Below are positions 43,770 to 52,336 of a stretch of 64,000 bases of DNA, in pieces. The position numbers and the translations under genes are program-made. The DNA comes from Terrirubrum flagellatum (GTDB lineage: Bacteria; Pseudomonadota; Alphaproteobacteria; Rhizobiales; Beijerinckiaceae): positions 2,480,001 through 2,544,000 of the forward strand of contig NZ_CP091851.1 in NCBI RefSeq assembly GCF_022059845.1. Direction: 5' to 3'. Each line of letters starts with the position of its first letter. The stretch's first letter is position 1. Below the pieces are notes generated by a model, which did not search any database, was not told the DNA's origin, and saw only the letters and a list, made by a program, of their open reading frames with translations.

Positions 43770-44526
43770 CCGATTGCGCTCTATCGCCATTGTTGAACTC
43801 CTCGCGCAATATCCGACCGGTTTGGCGGCCCAGGCAATATCTGCGCGGCTGAGCATCCCGCTCGCTGCGACAGAGCGGTTGCTGCAAGAGCTGGTGCAAA
43901 GCGACTATGTGAAGCTAACAGCGGACGACCAGTCCTACGCCCTTCGGCTCAAGCTCGCAGCCATCGGCCTCGCTTTTCTGGGCGCAAGCGGCATCACCGA
44001 TCTTGTGCAGCCAATTCTGGACGATCTCGCTAAGCGATCCGGCGAACTTGTGCGCCTTGCGATCCGCGAAGGCCACCGCCTTAGGTGGGTTGCCAAGGCG
44101 CAGGGCTCGCATACGGGCCTTATGTATAATCCTGACGTGAGCGCGCCGGTCAACCTAACTACAACAGCGAATGGTCAAGCTTGGCTTGCCTGTTTGACGG
44201 AACGGGAGATTCTTGACCTGCTCGACCGTCAGCCGGATGCGCTTGCGCACGACCAAGCTGCGCGCGGCAAGCTTATGCATGAACTCACAATTGCGCGTGA
44301 ACGCGGTTTTGCCTTCGTCTCAGAGCGATATCAGACCGGGATGTCGGCGATTGCGGCGCCAATCCGTAAAAAGGATGGAGCGGCGCCGATGGGCACGGTG
44401 AGTATCGCCGGACCAACTATCCGCATGAACGACGCCCGCGTGGAGGAAATGGCCAGCTGGCTGATTGGAACGGCGGGCGAATTGGCCGCCGCTTCGGCGG
44501 CGTCGCCACTCTTTGCCGGTCAGTAA
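43762..44526 (+). CDS. IclR-family transcriptional regulator 2
   Basis: A 254-residue paralogue of the preceding gene, starting within its last codons (ATGTCTAG). The helix-turn-helix is AISARLSIPLAATERLLQEL; the effector domain has VAKAQGSHTGLMYNPDV and YQTGMSAIAAPI, matching the same positions as regulator 1. Tandem, coupled IclR genes suggest duplication, with hetero-oligomers or two effectors as possibilities. It converges on the second AroE-like gene. Confidence 0.92.
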   Translation: MSSRLRSIAIVELLAQYPTGLAAQAISARLSIPLAATERLLQELVQSDYVKLTADDQSYALRLKLAAIGLAFLGASGITDLVQPILDDLAKRSGELVRLAIREGHRLRWVAKAQGSHTGLMYNPDVSAPVNLTTTANGQAWLACLTEREILDLLDRQPDALAHDQAARGKLMHELTIARERGFAFVSERYQTGMSAIAAPIRKKDGAAPMGTVSIAGPTIRMNDARVEEMASWLIGTAGELAAASAASPLFAGQ

Positions 44527-44544
44527 CCGCGCCCGCACCGACCA

Positions 44545-45378
44545 TCACATGCTCAACTTCGCAACCGATCTTAGATCGTCTGCCGTGGTAGAAGGAAAGC
44601 CAAAAAACTCCAGATACGCCGGTATCTGCTCAAAAAGCATATCCGTTCCAACTTGTGTAGAACATCCGCGTTCGCGTGCCGCCGCGAGGAAGGCTGTCAC
44701 CTCTCGCTTCATGACCACCTCACCGACGAACGTGGTCGCGGCGATGCGCGAGACATCTACCGGAAGCGGATCGCCGTCACGCATGCCAAGCGGCGTAGCG
44801 TTAACGACAATGTCGAATCCGGCCGGGTCGTTCAATCCGGTTTTGATTTGGAGTGCTGGATAGTGCGCCAAAAGACGCGCCCCGAGCCCATTCGCAACGG
44901 CCCCCTCAGCATCAAAAAGTCCTAGCATCGAAGCGCCTGCCTGGGCCAATGAGGCGGCAATGGCTGAGCCAACGCCGCCTGAACCAACGACCAACGCCCG
45001 GCGACCTTGAATGGCGTGGCCCTTTCGTAGCATTCCACGAACAAAGCCCTCTCCGTCAAACATCTCGCCTATCAAACGCCCGTCCCCATCGCGCCGGATA
45101 GCGTTGCACGAACCAGCAATAGCAGCCACAGGAGACAGAGTGTCGACTATCGCCGCTGTCGTGACTTTATGCGGCATCGTGACAAGAGCGCCGTGCGAAT
45201 TTGACAAGCGAAAAAAGAGCTTCATGAATTCAGGGTAGTCCTCGCTACGGCAGCCTAGCGGCACAACGACCGCATCGATGGCTTCCCGTTCGAAGTAAGG
45301 GTTGTAAATCATTGGCGCACGAAAGCTTTCCGTTGGAAAGCCCAGATGTCCGATAATCTTCGTCGTCCCGCTAATCAC
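44545..45378 (-). CDS. Divergent shikimate dehydrogenase-family protein 2
   Basis: About 277 residues from the GTG at 45378 (AAGGGG upstream). It has the AroE fold: ALVTMPHK with the catalytic Lys and VVGSGGVGSAIAASLAQAG for NADP. Like protein 1 it lacks Ser-x-Ser (ESFRAPMIYN) and has EMFDGEGF in place of NTDG, with the Asp retained. The two paralogues therefore share one altered substrate site. It is the last gene of the importer 2 operon, 10 bp after the Gfo/Idh gene. Confidence 0.82.
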   Translation of the reverse strand: MISGTTKIIGHLGFPTESFRAPMIYNPYFEREAIDAVVVPLGCRSEDYPEFMKLFFRLSNSHGALVTMPHKVTTAAIVDTLSPVAAIAGSCNAIRRDGDGRLIGEMFDGEGFVRGMLRKGHAIQGRRALVVGSGGVGSAIAASLAQAGASMLGLFDAEGAVANGLGARLLAHYPALQIKTGLNDPAGFDIVVNATPLGMRDGDPLPVDVSRIAATTFVGEVVMKREVTAFLAAARERGCSTQVGTDMLFEQIPAYLEFFGFPSTTADDLRSVAKLSM

Positions 45379-45388
45379 GATTGGCCCC

Positions 45389-46447
45389 TTAGCTGAGCCC
45401 GATGCCTGGAAGCCGGATTTGCTGACCTGTTCGCGCCGATCGCTCCACCGCGTCGATGACTTGCAGCGTGGCAAGACCCTCGCGCCCAGAGGCGATAGGC
45501 TGCGCGCCATTCCTGATCACATCGCAAAAATGCCGAACCTGAAGGCTAAGCGGATCTTCCGGGGTGAAGGGAACCCTTTCGCGCTGCAGGGGCTCAAGCC
45601 AGCTACGGACGTCACGATTGCTCCAGACTTCCAACTGCGGGATCGAAAGCGAGCCATGCGTGCCGCCGATCTGATAGCACGACTGATCTTGGCGCGGGTA
45701 AGCCGGATTCTCGCCGGTCGTTTGCTCCCAGCTCCAAGGTCCAACGACACTGTCTGAAACGTTGACCGTCCCGAGGACGCCACTGGCAAACTGGAGCAGG
45801 ATGACCGCGGTCTCTTCTACCGCATGTCCCCTTACCGCATTCGAACTTGCTGCGTTAACGGCAACAACTTCGCCGCAGAGATATCGAAACAAGTCGATGT
45901 CATGGATGAGATTGAGGAGGATCGGACCTGCGCCCTTCTCTCGCCGCCAAGCTATATCGAAGTAGTCATCAGGCTTCATCAGCCAGAACTGGCCGTGTAG
46001 GGTGAGAACGCGCCCTAACCACCCTGCATCGAGAATTTCTTTCGCTTTCGCGATCATCGGATTGTAACGCCGGTGATGCCCAACCAGCAGCGGAACATGT
46101 TTGGCGTCAGCGGTTCGTACGAGCTTTTCCGCACCGGCGAGATCGTCAGCGAGCGGCTTTTCCACGATCGCCGGGATCCCCACGTCGATCACTTCCAGCC
46201 CGTTCACAACGTGCATCTGATTGGGCGTTGCGATGATGACCCCTTCCGGCCGATCATCACGGATCATATCGGCGATGCTTCGATGCCATTTTGCGCCGAG
46301 CCGCGCCGCCAAATCGCGACCAACATCGGAAGGGTCAACCACGACCGACAGGACAGCCGCGTCTTCCCGTGCAACGTGCTCCGCGTGGCGCTTGCCGATC
46401 AAGCCCGCGCCAACGACTGCCAACCGTACCGGTGACTTGTTCGTCAT
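45389..46447 (-). CDS. Gfo/Idh/MocA-family oxidoreductase
   Basis: A 352-residue NAD(P)-dependent dehydrogenase: RLAVVGAGLIGKRHAEHV for cofactor binding, then VEKPLADDLAGAEKLV with the catalytic Lys of the EKP motif, and NLIHDIDLFRYLCGE. Members act on inositols, sugars and other polyols. Placed between dehydroquinase and AroE-like genes, it may oxidise a ring hydroxyl of the imported compound. It begins 2 bp after the dehydroquinase 1 stop. Confidence 0.9.
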   Translation of the reverse strand: MTNKSPVRLAVVGAGLIGKRHAEHVAREDAAVLSVVVDPSDVGRDLAARLGAKWHRSIADMIRDDRPEGVIIATPNQMHVVNGLEVIDVGIPAIVEKPLADDLAGAEKLVRTADAKHVPLLVGHHRRYNPMIAKAKEILDAGWLGRVLTLHGQFWLMKPDDYFDIAWRREKGAGPILLNLIHDIDLFRYLCGEVVAVNAASSNAVRGHAVEETAVILLQFASGVLGTVNVSDSVVGPWSWEQTTGENPAYPRQDQSCYQIGGTHGSLSIPQLEVWSNRDVRSWLEPLQRERVPFTPEDPLSLQVRHFCDVIRNGAQPIASGREGLATLQVIDAVERSARTGQQIRLPGIGLS

Positions 46448-46449
46448 GA

Positions 46450-46899
46450 TTAGTTCGCCTTTTCGTCGAGCAATTTCGCCACGCGGCGTAGCGCGAGTTG
46501 ATATCCCTGCGTGCCAAACCCGGCGATAACGCCGTCCGCCCGCAACGAGACATACGAATGATGCCGGAACGCTTCGCGCTTATGGACATTCGAAATATGG
46601 CACTCAATCACCGTGCCTTCGAACGTATTGAGCGCATCAAGAATGGCGACCGATGTATGCGTAAACGCGGCCGGGTTGATGACAATACCGGCCGCGCTTT
46701 CACGCGCTTCGTGAATCCAGTCGATTACCTCGTATTCCCGATTTGACTGATGAAAACGGAGCTCGAGTCGAAGCTCCTGCGCGATGCGCCGGCAGTCAGC
46801 TTCGACATCGGCCAACGTTTCATGGCCATAAATATGAGGTTGGCGTTGGCCGAGCAGGTTCAGATTGGGACCATTCAGGACAAAGACAAGACGGGTCAT
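46450..46899 (-). CDS. aroQ: Type II 3-dehydroquinate dehydratase 1
   Basis: A 149-residue AroQ with all landmarks I can check: [17 protein letters not shown] (Asn, Arg and catalytic Tyr), [11 protein letters not shown] (Asn and His), [11 protein letters not shown] with the catalytic His, and FRHHSYVS. Dehydroquinase II removes water from 3-dehydroquinate to give 3-dehydroshikimate, a step shared by biosynthesis and quinate breakdown. Its operon with transporters points to breakdown. Confidence 0.92.
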   Translation of the reverse strand: MTRLVFVLNGPNLNLLGQRQPHIYGHETLADVEADCRRIAQELRLELRFHQSNREYEVIDWIHEARESAAGIVINPAAFTHTSVAILDALNTFEGTVIECHISNVHKREAFRHHSYVSLRADGVIAGFGTQGYQLALRRVAKLLDEKAN

Positions 46900-46985
46900 T
46901 TGGCTTTCTCAAAAGGCACGGTGGATAGGAAGCTAGCGGCGCTACCACGCGACGATAACGACTGCGTGGCGGGCATTCGGCGAGG

Positions 46986-47453
46986 TCAAACCCTCTTCTC
47001 ATCAATGAGCATTCGCATCGCATCAATGGCGATCTCGTAGCCACTCGCGCCGAGGCCCGCCATCACTGCGGTTGCCGTACGCGAGACGAGTGAACGATGG
47101 TAGATCTCCTCGCGCTTATGGACATTGCTGATATGAAGTTCGATCTTCGGGCCATCGAACATCTTCAGGGCATCGAGAAGCGCGATCGACGTAAACGTTA
47201 AGCCTGCAGGATTGATGATAATCCCCGCAGCGACCTTCCGCGCCTCGTGAATGCTTTCAATCAGAGCGCCCTCGAAGTTCGTCTGCCGGAATTCGACTTT
47301 GAGGCCACGTTGTTCCGCGCGAACGCGGCAACGCTCGTTGATCTCCGCCAGCGTTGTTGAGCCGTAGATGTGCGGCTCGCGTTCGCCCAAGAGATTCAGG
47401 TTGGGGCCGTTGAGCACAAAAATAAGTGGCGCTTGCATCTGATCGGCTCTCAT
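46986..47453 (-). CDS. Type II dehydroquinase-like protein 2 (altered active site)
   Basis: A 155-residue AroQ paralogue next to the first. [17 protein letters not shown] and [10 protein letters not shown] are kept, but INPAGLTFTS has Phe where the THTS His should be, and REEIYHRS has Tyr where the REEFR Arg should be. Both lost residues normally contact the substrate. The catalytic Tyr and His remain, so it may dehydrate a related compound. The start may be the ATG at 47438 instead of 47453. Confidence 0.87.
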   Translation of the reverse strand: MRADQMQAPLIFVLNGPNLNLLGEREPHIYGSTTLAEINERCRVRAEQRGLKVEFRQTNFEGALIESIHEARKVAAGIIINPAGLTFTSIALLDALKMFDGPKIELHISNVHKREEIYHRSLVSRTATAVMAGLGASGYEIAIDAMRMLIDEKRV

Positions 47454-47482
47454 GTCTGGCTGTAGGTGAAACCGAAGCTCCG

Positions 47483-48241
47483 TCAGTGGCGAAGGATCTC
47501 ACCAAGAAAGGTTCGCGCACGCGCGTGCTGCGGATTGCGAAAGAACGTATCTGGCTCCGCCGCCTCAAGAATTTCACCATCGGCCATGAAAATTACGCGG
47601 TCGGCTACTTGCCTTGCGAAACCCATTTCGTGCGTGACACACACCATCGTCATGCCATCTCGCGCGAGCCCAATCATCGTATCGAGCACCTCTTTCACCA
47701 TCTCAGGGTCGAGGGCCGATGTGGGCTCATCAAACAGCATGACCTTTGGCTCCATGCAAAGCGCACGCGCGATCGCAACGCGTTGCTGCTGGCCGCCAGA
47801 GAGCTGCGCTGGATATTTATTCGCCTGTTCACCAATTCGAACGCGTTCAAGATACTTGCGAGCGGACGCTTCAGCATCCGCTTTGCTCATACGGCGCACG
47901 CGCATCGGCGCGAGGGTGCAGTTTTGTAGAACGGTCATATGCGGAAAGAGGTTGAAGCTCTGGAAAACCATGCCAACTTCCCGGCGTACGGCGTCAACCG
48001 CTGCAGCGCTATCGTCGAGCGCGGTGCCATCCACGACGATGCGGCCCTTCTGAACGGTCTCGAGATGGTTGATACAGCGAATTAGAGTGGACTTTCCGGA
48101 TCCCGAAGGTCCGCAAAGAACGATCTTCTCGCCTTTGCGGACCTTAAGGTTCACGCTTTTGAGAGCATGGAAGCCGCCATACCACTTGTCGACGTCCTGC
48201 ATCGAAATCAGGTCTTGCGTCGTGTTCTGCGCCACGGCCAT
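47483..48241 (-). CDS. Polar amino acid-type ABC ATPase, importer 2
   Basis: About 252 residues from the ATG at 48241. Walker A is GPSGSGKST, the Q-loop is [11 protein letters not shown], the signature [15 protein letters not shown] and Walker [17 protein letters not shown]. It is a close paralogue of the importer 1 ATPase at 38930. It serves the permeases at 49138 and 49789. Confidence 0.92.
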   Translation of the reverse strand: MAVAQNTTQDLISMQDVDKWYGGFHALKSVNLKVRKGEKIVLCGPSGSGKSTLIRCINHLETVQKGRIVVDGTALDDSAAAVDAVRREVGMVFQSFNLFPHMTVLQNCTLAPMRVRRMSKADAEASARKYLERVRIGEQANKYPAQLSGGQQQRVAIARALCMEPKVMLFDEPTSALDPEMVKEVLDTMIGLARDGMTMVCVTHEMGFARQVADRVIFMADGEILEAAEPDTFFRNPQHARARTFLGEILRH

Positions 48242-48263
48242 AGCTTTGCTCCCGCTCGTTTTC

Positions 48264-49103
48264 TTAGCTTGCGACGAAGCTGACGCCGTCGACTTTGTCG
48301 GGCATCGGCGGCTGCGCAGCCTGCATCCACTTGTCAGTAATCTTCTTGAGGTCACCGCTCGCCTTTATCTTGTCGATGAACGCGTTAAGCGATGCATTGA
48401 TTTCCTTCTCGCCGAGACGAGTGCAGGCACCGTTGTAAATGCTTGTGAACACGAGCTTCTCTTCGTAGACGCCCGGCTTCGCCTCTTCGAAACGGCGCAT
48501 GTAGAAGATATTGCCGCCCACCGCCTGCGCCTGACCGGAGAGGACTGCCTGAATTGAGGCCGCATCGTTGTCGAAGCGGAGAATGTTGGTGCCGGGCGGC
48601 GCGTATTTTGTAACTTCAGAATCTTGCGTCGCGGCGCGCGCGACAGCGATCGAAACCTTTGCCATATCGGCATTCGTCTTGATCTCGACATTCTTCGGCG
48701 CGACCAAAACGATCTGGTTTGCGACGTATGGCTTGCTGTACTGCACCGCCTTGGCGCGTTCGGGAAGCATCGCCATGGTGGCAAACAGCACGTCAACCCG
48801 GCCGGAGGTTAGCGCGGGAATTCGGTTGGCAACCTCAAGCGGCATAAATTGCGCCTGAACGCCAAGTTCTTTCGCATAGAGCTCGCCGATATCAGCATCA
48901 AGGCCTTCTTGTTTTCCCGTGCTGTTGACAAAGCCCCACGGCGGATTGTCGCCTTGAATGCCGATAATAACCTTGCCGCGCTTTTTGATCTCATCAGGCG
49001 TGATGGCGAATGCCTGTCCCGTAATGAGCGCCGGCATGGCAACGCATGCGGCTGCGGCCGAGGCGATAACTGAGCGCCGGCTTGGTTTATTCACTTTCTC
49101 CAT
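48264..49103 (-). CDS. Solute-binding protein, importer 2 (possible Tat signal)
   Basis: About 279 residues from the ATG at 49103 (GGGAGAAAAG upstream). The N terminus reads [20 protein letters not shown], a twin-arginine-like signal rather than a plain Sec signal, cleaved near AFA-IT. Binding-fold markers are [36 protein letters not shown] and [14 protein letters not shown]. It is the importer 2 counterpart of 39770-40609. Confidence 0.9.
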   Translation of the reverse strand: MEKVNKPSRRSVIASAAAACVAMPALITGQAFAITPDEIKKRGKVIIGIQGDNPPWGFVNSTGKQEGLDADIGELYAKELGVQAQFMPLEVANRIPALTSGRVDVLFATMAMLPERAKAVQYSKPYVANQIVLVAPKNVEIKTNADMAKVSIAVARAATQDSEVTKYAPPGTNILRFDNDAASIQAVLSGQAQAVGGNIFYMRRFEEAKPGVYEEKLVFTSIYNGACTRLGEKEINASLNAFIDKIKASGDLKKITDKWMQAAQPPMPDKVDGVSFVAS

Positions 49104-49137
49104 AAGCTTTTCTCCCATTCACATGCTAGCCGCGAGA

Positions 49138-49779
49138 TCATCGCGTCGGTGCGGCGAGCCGACGTTCGAGCCAGGAACCGAGCAGCGACAACGGCCAGCA
49201 GAGGACGAAGTACATCGCGCCGACGATTCCGAAGACGAGTAGTGGTTTGAAAGTTTGGTTTGAAACGATGTTGCCGGACCGCGTAAGCTCCGCGAAGCCT
49301 ACGATCGATGCGAGGGACGTTCCCTTGATAAGCTGGACAAGAAAGCCAACGGTCGCCGGCAATGAAATGCGGATAGCCTGCGGCAGAATGACATCCTTCA
49401 TACGCGAGACGTAGCTGAGACTAAGCGCCCGGGCGGCTTCGGTTTGCCCCCGCGGGATCGCCTCGATCGAGCCGCGCCAGATATCGCCGAGAAAGGCGCT
49501 TGCATTTAGCGTGAAGCCAATCGCGACAGCCTGCCACGCTTCAAGATCAAGCCCGACGAGCGCAAGCGCGTAGTACACGACGAAGAGCTGCATCAGCAGC
49601 GGCGTGCCTTGAAAGAGGCTGATGTAGCTACCAGTTGCGCGTTCAAGCCATTTTATTTCAGATGTGCGCGCGAGCGCGACAGCTAAGCCGGCGACGCCGC
49701 CACCGACAAATCCGATGGCCGACAAAATGACCGTCCACCGAAGGCCTTTAAGAAGGAAGAGGAGTTCGGGCTCGCCCAT
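49138..49779 (-). CDS. Polar amino acid-type ABC permease, importer 2 (a)
   Basis: About 213 residues from the ATG at 49779, which follows GTAGGAG; a TTG two codons earlier is less likely. The EAA loop is AARALSLSYVSRMKDVILPQ, and SLFQGTPLLMQLFVVYYAL matches importer 1 permease (a). It lies 9 bp after permease (b). Confidence 0.9.
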   Translation of the reverse strand: MGEPELLFLLKGLRWTVILSAIGFVGGGVAGLAVALARTSEIKWLERATGSYISLFQGTPLLMQLFVVYYALALVGLDLEAWQAVAIGFTLNASAFLGDIWRGSIEAIPRGQTEAARALSLSYVSRMKDVILPQAIRISLPATVGFLVQLIKGTSLASIVGFAELTRSGNIVSNQTFKPLLVFGIVGAMYFVLCWPLSLLGSWLERRLAAPTR

Positions 49780-49788
49780 CGTCAACTC

Positions 49789-50457
49789 CTACTTCACGGG
49801 ATAGCTAAAATAGCGCCATGAGATGAGTGAGAAGAACTTCATCATCATCCATGACATGAGGAGGTAGAGGATCGTGATCGTTCCGTAGACTTCAAAGCTT
49901 CGGAAGGACGCGTTCTCGATCAGTTTAGCAACCGAGGTGAGCTCATACGCTGCGATCGCGGATGCGATACTCGTAGTGAGCGTGAGCATAATGAATTGGC
50001 CAGTTAGCGAGGGAAAGACTGCGCGCATCGCGGGCCGGAGCACGATGAATCGAAAGACGTCTCGCTTATGAAGACCAAGCGCTAAGCCCGCTTCTACCTG
50101 ACCCCTATGAATTGATTGCACGCCGCCGCGAATGATTTCGATCGCATAAGCGCCGCCGTTGAGCCCCAGCGCAATAATTGCCGTTGGCGTGGGGCTAAGG
50201 CGAATACCAACGAGCGGGAGAGCGAAAAACACGAAGTAAATCTGGACAAGAAACGGCGTGTTGCGAATGAGCTCAACAAACGTTTTAATAAGCCAGCGCG
50301 CGGGTACGAAGCTGGCATCCCGCAGGATGACGCCGCCGATCCCGATGACCAGCGCAAGCGCCATGCCGGTTATCGCAAGCAGAAGCGTTCCCAGACAGCC
50401 CCACAAGAGCTCCGGCATGCCTTCGATGACAGGCGAAAAGTCGACCTTATAATTCAT
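49789..50457 (-). CDS. Polar amino acid-type ABC permease, importer 2 (b)
   Basis: A 222-residue permease with ELIRNTPFLVQIYFVFFALP and EAA loop AGLALGLHKRDVFRFIVLRP. GGAGGGGGCG precedes the ATG. It corresponds to 41295-41963 of importer 1; the gene order (permease b, permease a, binding protein, ATPase) is the same in both sets, so the module was duplicated as a block. Confidence 0.9.
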   Translation of the reverse strand: MNYKVDFSPVIEGMPELLWGCLGTLLLAITGMALALVIGIGGVILRDASFVPARWLIKTFVELIRNTPFLVQIYFVFFALPLVGIRLSPTPTAIIALGLNGGAYAIEIIRGGVQSIHRGQVEAGLALGLHKRDVFRFIVLRPAMRAVFPSLTGQFIMLTLTTSIASAIAAYELTSVAKLIENASFRSFEVYGTITILYLLMSWMMMKFFSLISWRYFSYPVK

Positions 50458-50534
50458 CGCCCCCTCCGGAAACGGTCGCCCTTCTTTGTGGGTCGATCCG
50501 CGCAGCCGCGTCTGTTGACAATGTCTCAGCTTTT

Positions 50535-51368
50535 CTAAGCGGCGCCGGGCGAGCTGATCGCCTGTTGCGCTTGAATCTCTCGCATCGCCGCGTCAAAAAC
50601 GCGCTTTGCGTGTTCGCGCGGCGGCGCGCCATTATTTGGAACTTCGACTGAAAGCGTTGCATGCCGCGGTGTCTGAGCGAGAAGAACGTGCAAGGGCAGC
50701 CTACCCTCTCCCGGTAGCAGCCGGCCGCCACGCGCTTCAGCGATGAGCGCTGCATTGTCGGGCGGCCGCACAGCGGGCGCATCGCATAATTGGACGTGTT
50801 GAATCAGCGTCGGCGCAACCCGTTTTAGTTCGGCCGGCGACGCACCTGATCGCGTGAGATGCAGGGCGTCGATGAGCAGGCCAATATTATGCTGCTGCAC
50901 AGCGCTCGCCACCCGAAGCGCGGTGCTCAAAGATCCGACACTACGCCATGGCATGATCTCGATATCGACAGCGATCGCTGCCTGTGCGGCGCGCTCGCAG
51001 AGCTTGGAGAGGTTCAGGGCGAGGCGTTCTTCGACGGCGTCATCGCCGCATACGCTCAGGCGCTTGGCGCCCAATTCAGCCGCCGCATCCAGCGCGGCCT
51101 CGATGTTTTCAAGCGAAAACGTTGCGTCGACGACGGCGAACTCGATGTCGTAGACACTAAGTCCTGTCGACGTAAGCGCGTTCTTGAGCGCTCGCATGTC
51201 GGAGCTTCCGGGCGGGACAGTATAGTAAGGCGCGCTGGGAAATGCCGGGACGAGCCGTAGGCCAACGCGCGCGTACCCTGCGTCATGGGCGACATGGACA
51301 AATTCGACCGGCGGCACGTCGATGCAGGTGAAGTGCGCAATACCGAGCGCGATGTGATTGCTCGTCAT
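50535..51368 (-). CDS. Sugar phosphate isomerase/epimerase-like TIM barrel
   Basis: About 277 residues from the ATG at 51368, overlapping the GntR stop by 4 bp. The AP-endonuclease-2-type barrel has probable metal ligands in VDIEIMPW (Glu), LLIDALHLTRSG (Asp, His), HVQLCD (Gln/Asp) and LSVEVPN (Glu). Known members include sugar epimerases and the 3-dehydroshikimate dehydratases (AsbF/QuiC type). With dehydroquinase genes in the same operon, a dehydratase giving protocatechuate is an attractive but unproven guess. Confidence 0.82.
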   Translation of the reverse strand: MTSNHIALGIAHFTCIDVPPVEFVHVAHDAGYARVGLRLVPAFPSAPYYTVPPGSSDMRALKNALTSTGLSVYDIEFAVVDATFSLENIEAALDAAAELGAKRLSVCGDDAVEERLALNLSKLCERAAQAAIAVDIEIMPWRSVGSLSTALRVASAVQQHNIGLLIDALHLTRSGASPAELKRVAPTLIQHVQLCDAPAVRPPDNAALIAEARGGRLLPGEGRLPLHVLLAQTPRHATLSVEVPNNGAPPREHAKRVFDAAMREIQAQQAISSPGAA

Positions 51369-52153
51369 GGCGCGATCTTGTCCGCGAGGTGCCGCGCGAG
51401 GTTGGTTCCGGTGCGGTGAATATGTTCGCGAAGGCGCTCGCACGCGAAATCGGGATCGCGCGCGACGGCGCCTTGTGCGATTTCGCTGTGTTCCATGGTC
51501 ACATTTCGATCGCCCGAGGTGCGCACTAGAAAGCTGCGACGGTAGCGGTCGTTGAGGTTGAGGAGCGTATTGCAGAATCCGAGCAGCAGCGGCATTTGGC
51601 AGCCCTGCAAGAGAGTTAGATGGAACTCGCTATGCAGCGCCTCCCAGCGCTCTAACGTGGCCGGATCGGCTGGATTGCGCTCTGCTCGGTTGAGCTGATG
51701 CAGCGCGCGCATGACATCACGCTCCCACTCCGGCGGCGCGAGTGCGATGGCTTGGCGCAGGGCCAATGTCTCGAATTCCTCGCGCAGAAGCGTGATCTCG
51801 CGCAAATTCGATACTGAAACGGCAGCAACGCGGTATCCCCGATTATCCTCGAACGTCACGAGGCCGTCGGGGATAAGCCGCGCAAGCGCCTCCCGAAGGG
51901 GGCTCAGCGAGATGCTGAACGTCTCACGGGCGCGGTGGAGGTTGATCTTGGCGCCCGGCTCCAGTTGGCCTGAGACGATGGCTTCGCGTAGCCGATCAGC
52001 AAGTTGGCTGGCGATGGTGTACTTGCCGTCGTCAATCAAAGCCGACTGCCATGAGTCGCCCGCCCCTTCGACGCCTTCGTCCGCTTCCGCGTCCAAAGTT
52101 GCCGCCCTTGGCCTGCCGGTGTCGTTTGGTGAGGTCAAGACAACTGCCCCCAA
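51365..52153 (-). CDS. GntR-family (FCD) transcriptional regulator
   Basis: Up to 262 residues. The winged helix is ASQLADRLREAIVSGQLEPG, FSISLSPLREALARLI and DGLVTFEDNRGYRV; the FCD domain has ITLLREEFETLALRQAI. The start is uncertain: TTG at 52153 or at 52138, with about 40 poorly conserved residues before the domain. It heads the importer 2 operon and is divergent from the intradiol dioxygenase operon, so it probably controls both. Confidence 0.87.
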   Translation of the reverse strand: MGAVVLTSPNDTGRPRAATLDAEADEGVEGAGDSWQSALIDDGKYTIASQLADRLREAIVSGQLEPGAKINLHRARETFSISLSPLREALARLIPDGLVTFEDNRGYRVAAVSVSNLREITLLREEFETLALRQAIALAPPEWERDVMRALHQLNRAERNPADPATLERWEALHSEFHLTLLQGCQMPLLLGFCNTLLNLNDRYRRSFLVRTSGDRNVTMEHSEIAQGAVARDPDFACERLREHIHRTGTNLARHLADKIAP

Positions 52154-52281
52154 TCTCCGCGGGCGTCTTAAATAAACGATTATTCACTGTCAACTTATCG
52201 GGCATCTGGTCGCTAAAAATGCTAAACATTCATAAAATCAATATGATAGCATAAGAAAGGATCAGAACTTTGCCTACCACG

Positions 52282-52310
52282 TTGACATATGATCGATTAT
52301 TTTGAATAAG
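52282..52310 (+). promoter_or_regulatory. Candidate promoter of dioxygenase operon
   Basis: TTGACA (52282-52287) is followed after 17 bp by AATAAG (52305-52310), about 26 bp before the ATG at 52337. ATATGAT occurs within it (52287-52293) and again at 52241-52247, a possible GntR half-site pair. The -10 match is modest. Confidence 0.4.
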
Positions 52311-52336
52311 CGCGCATCTGGTCAGCGGGAGCGTCC

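Noticed and set aside
42011-47453. Housekeeping shikimate biosynthesis genes
   Set aside because: They are in operons with importers and catabolic enzymes, occur in duplicate, and the AroE proteins and one AroQ have altered substrate residues.
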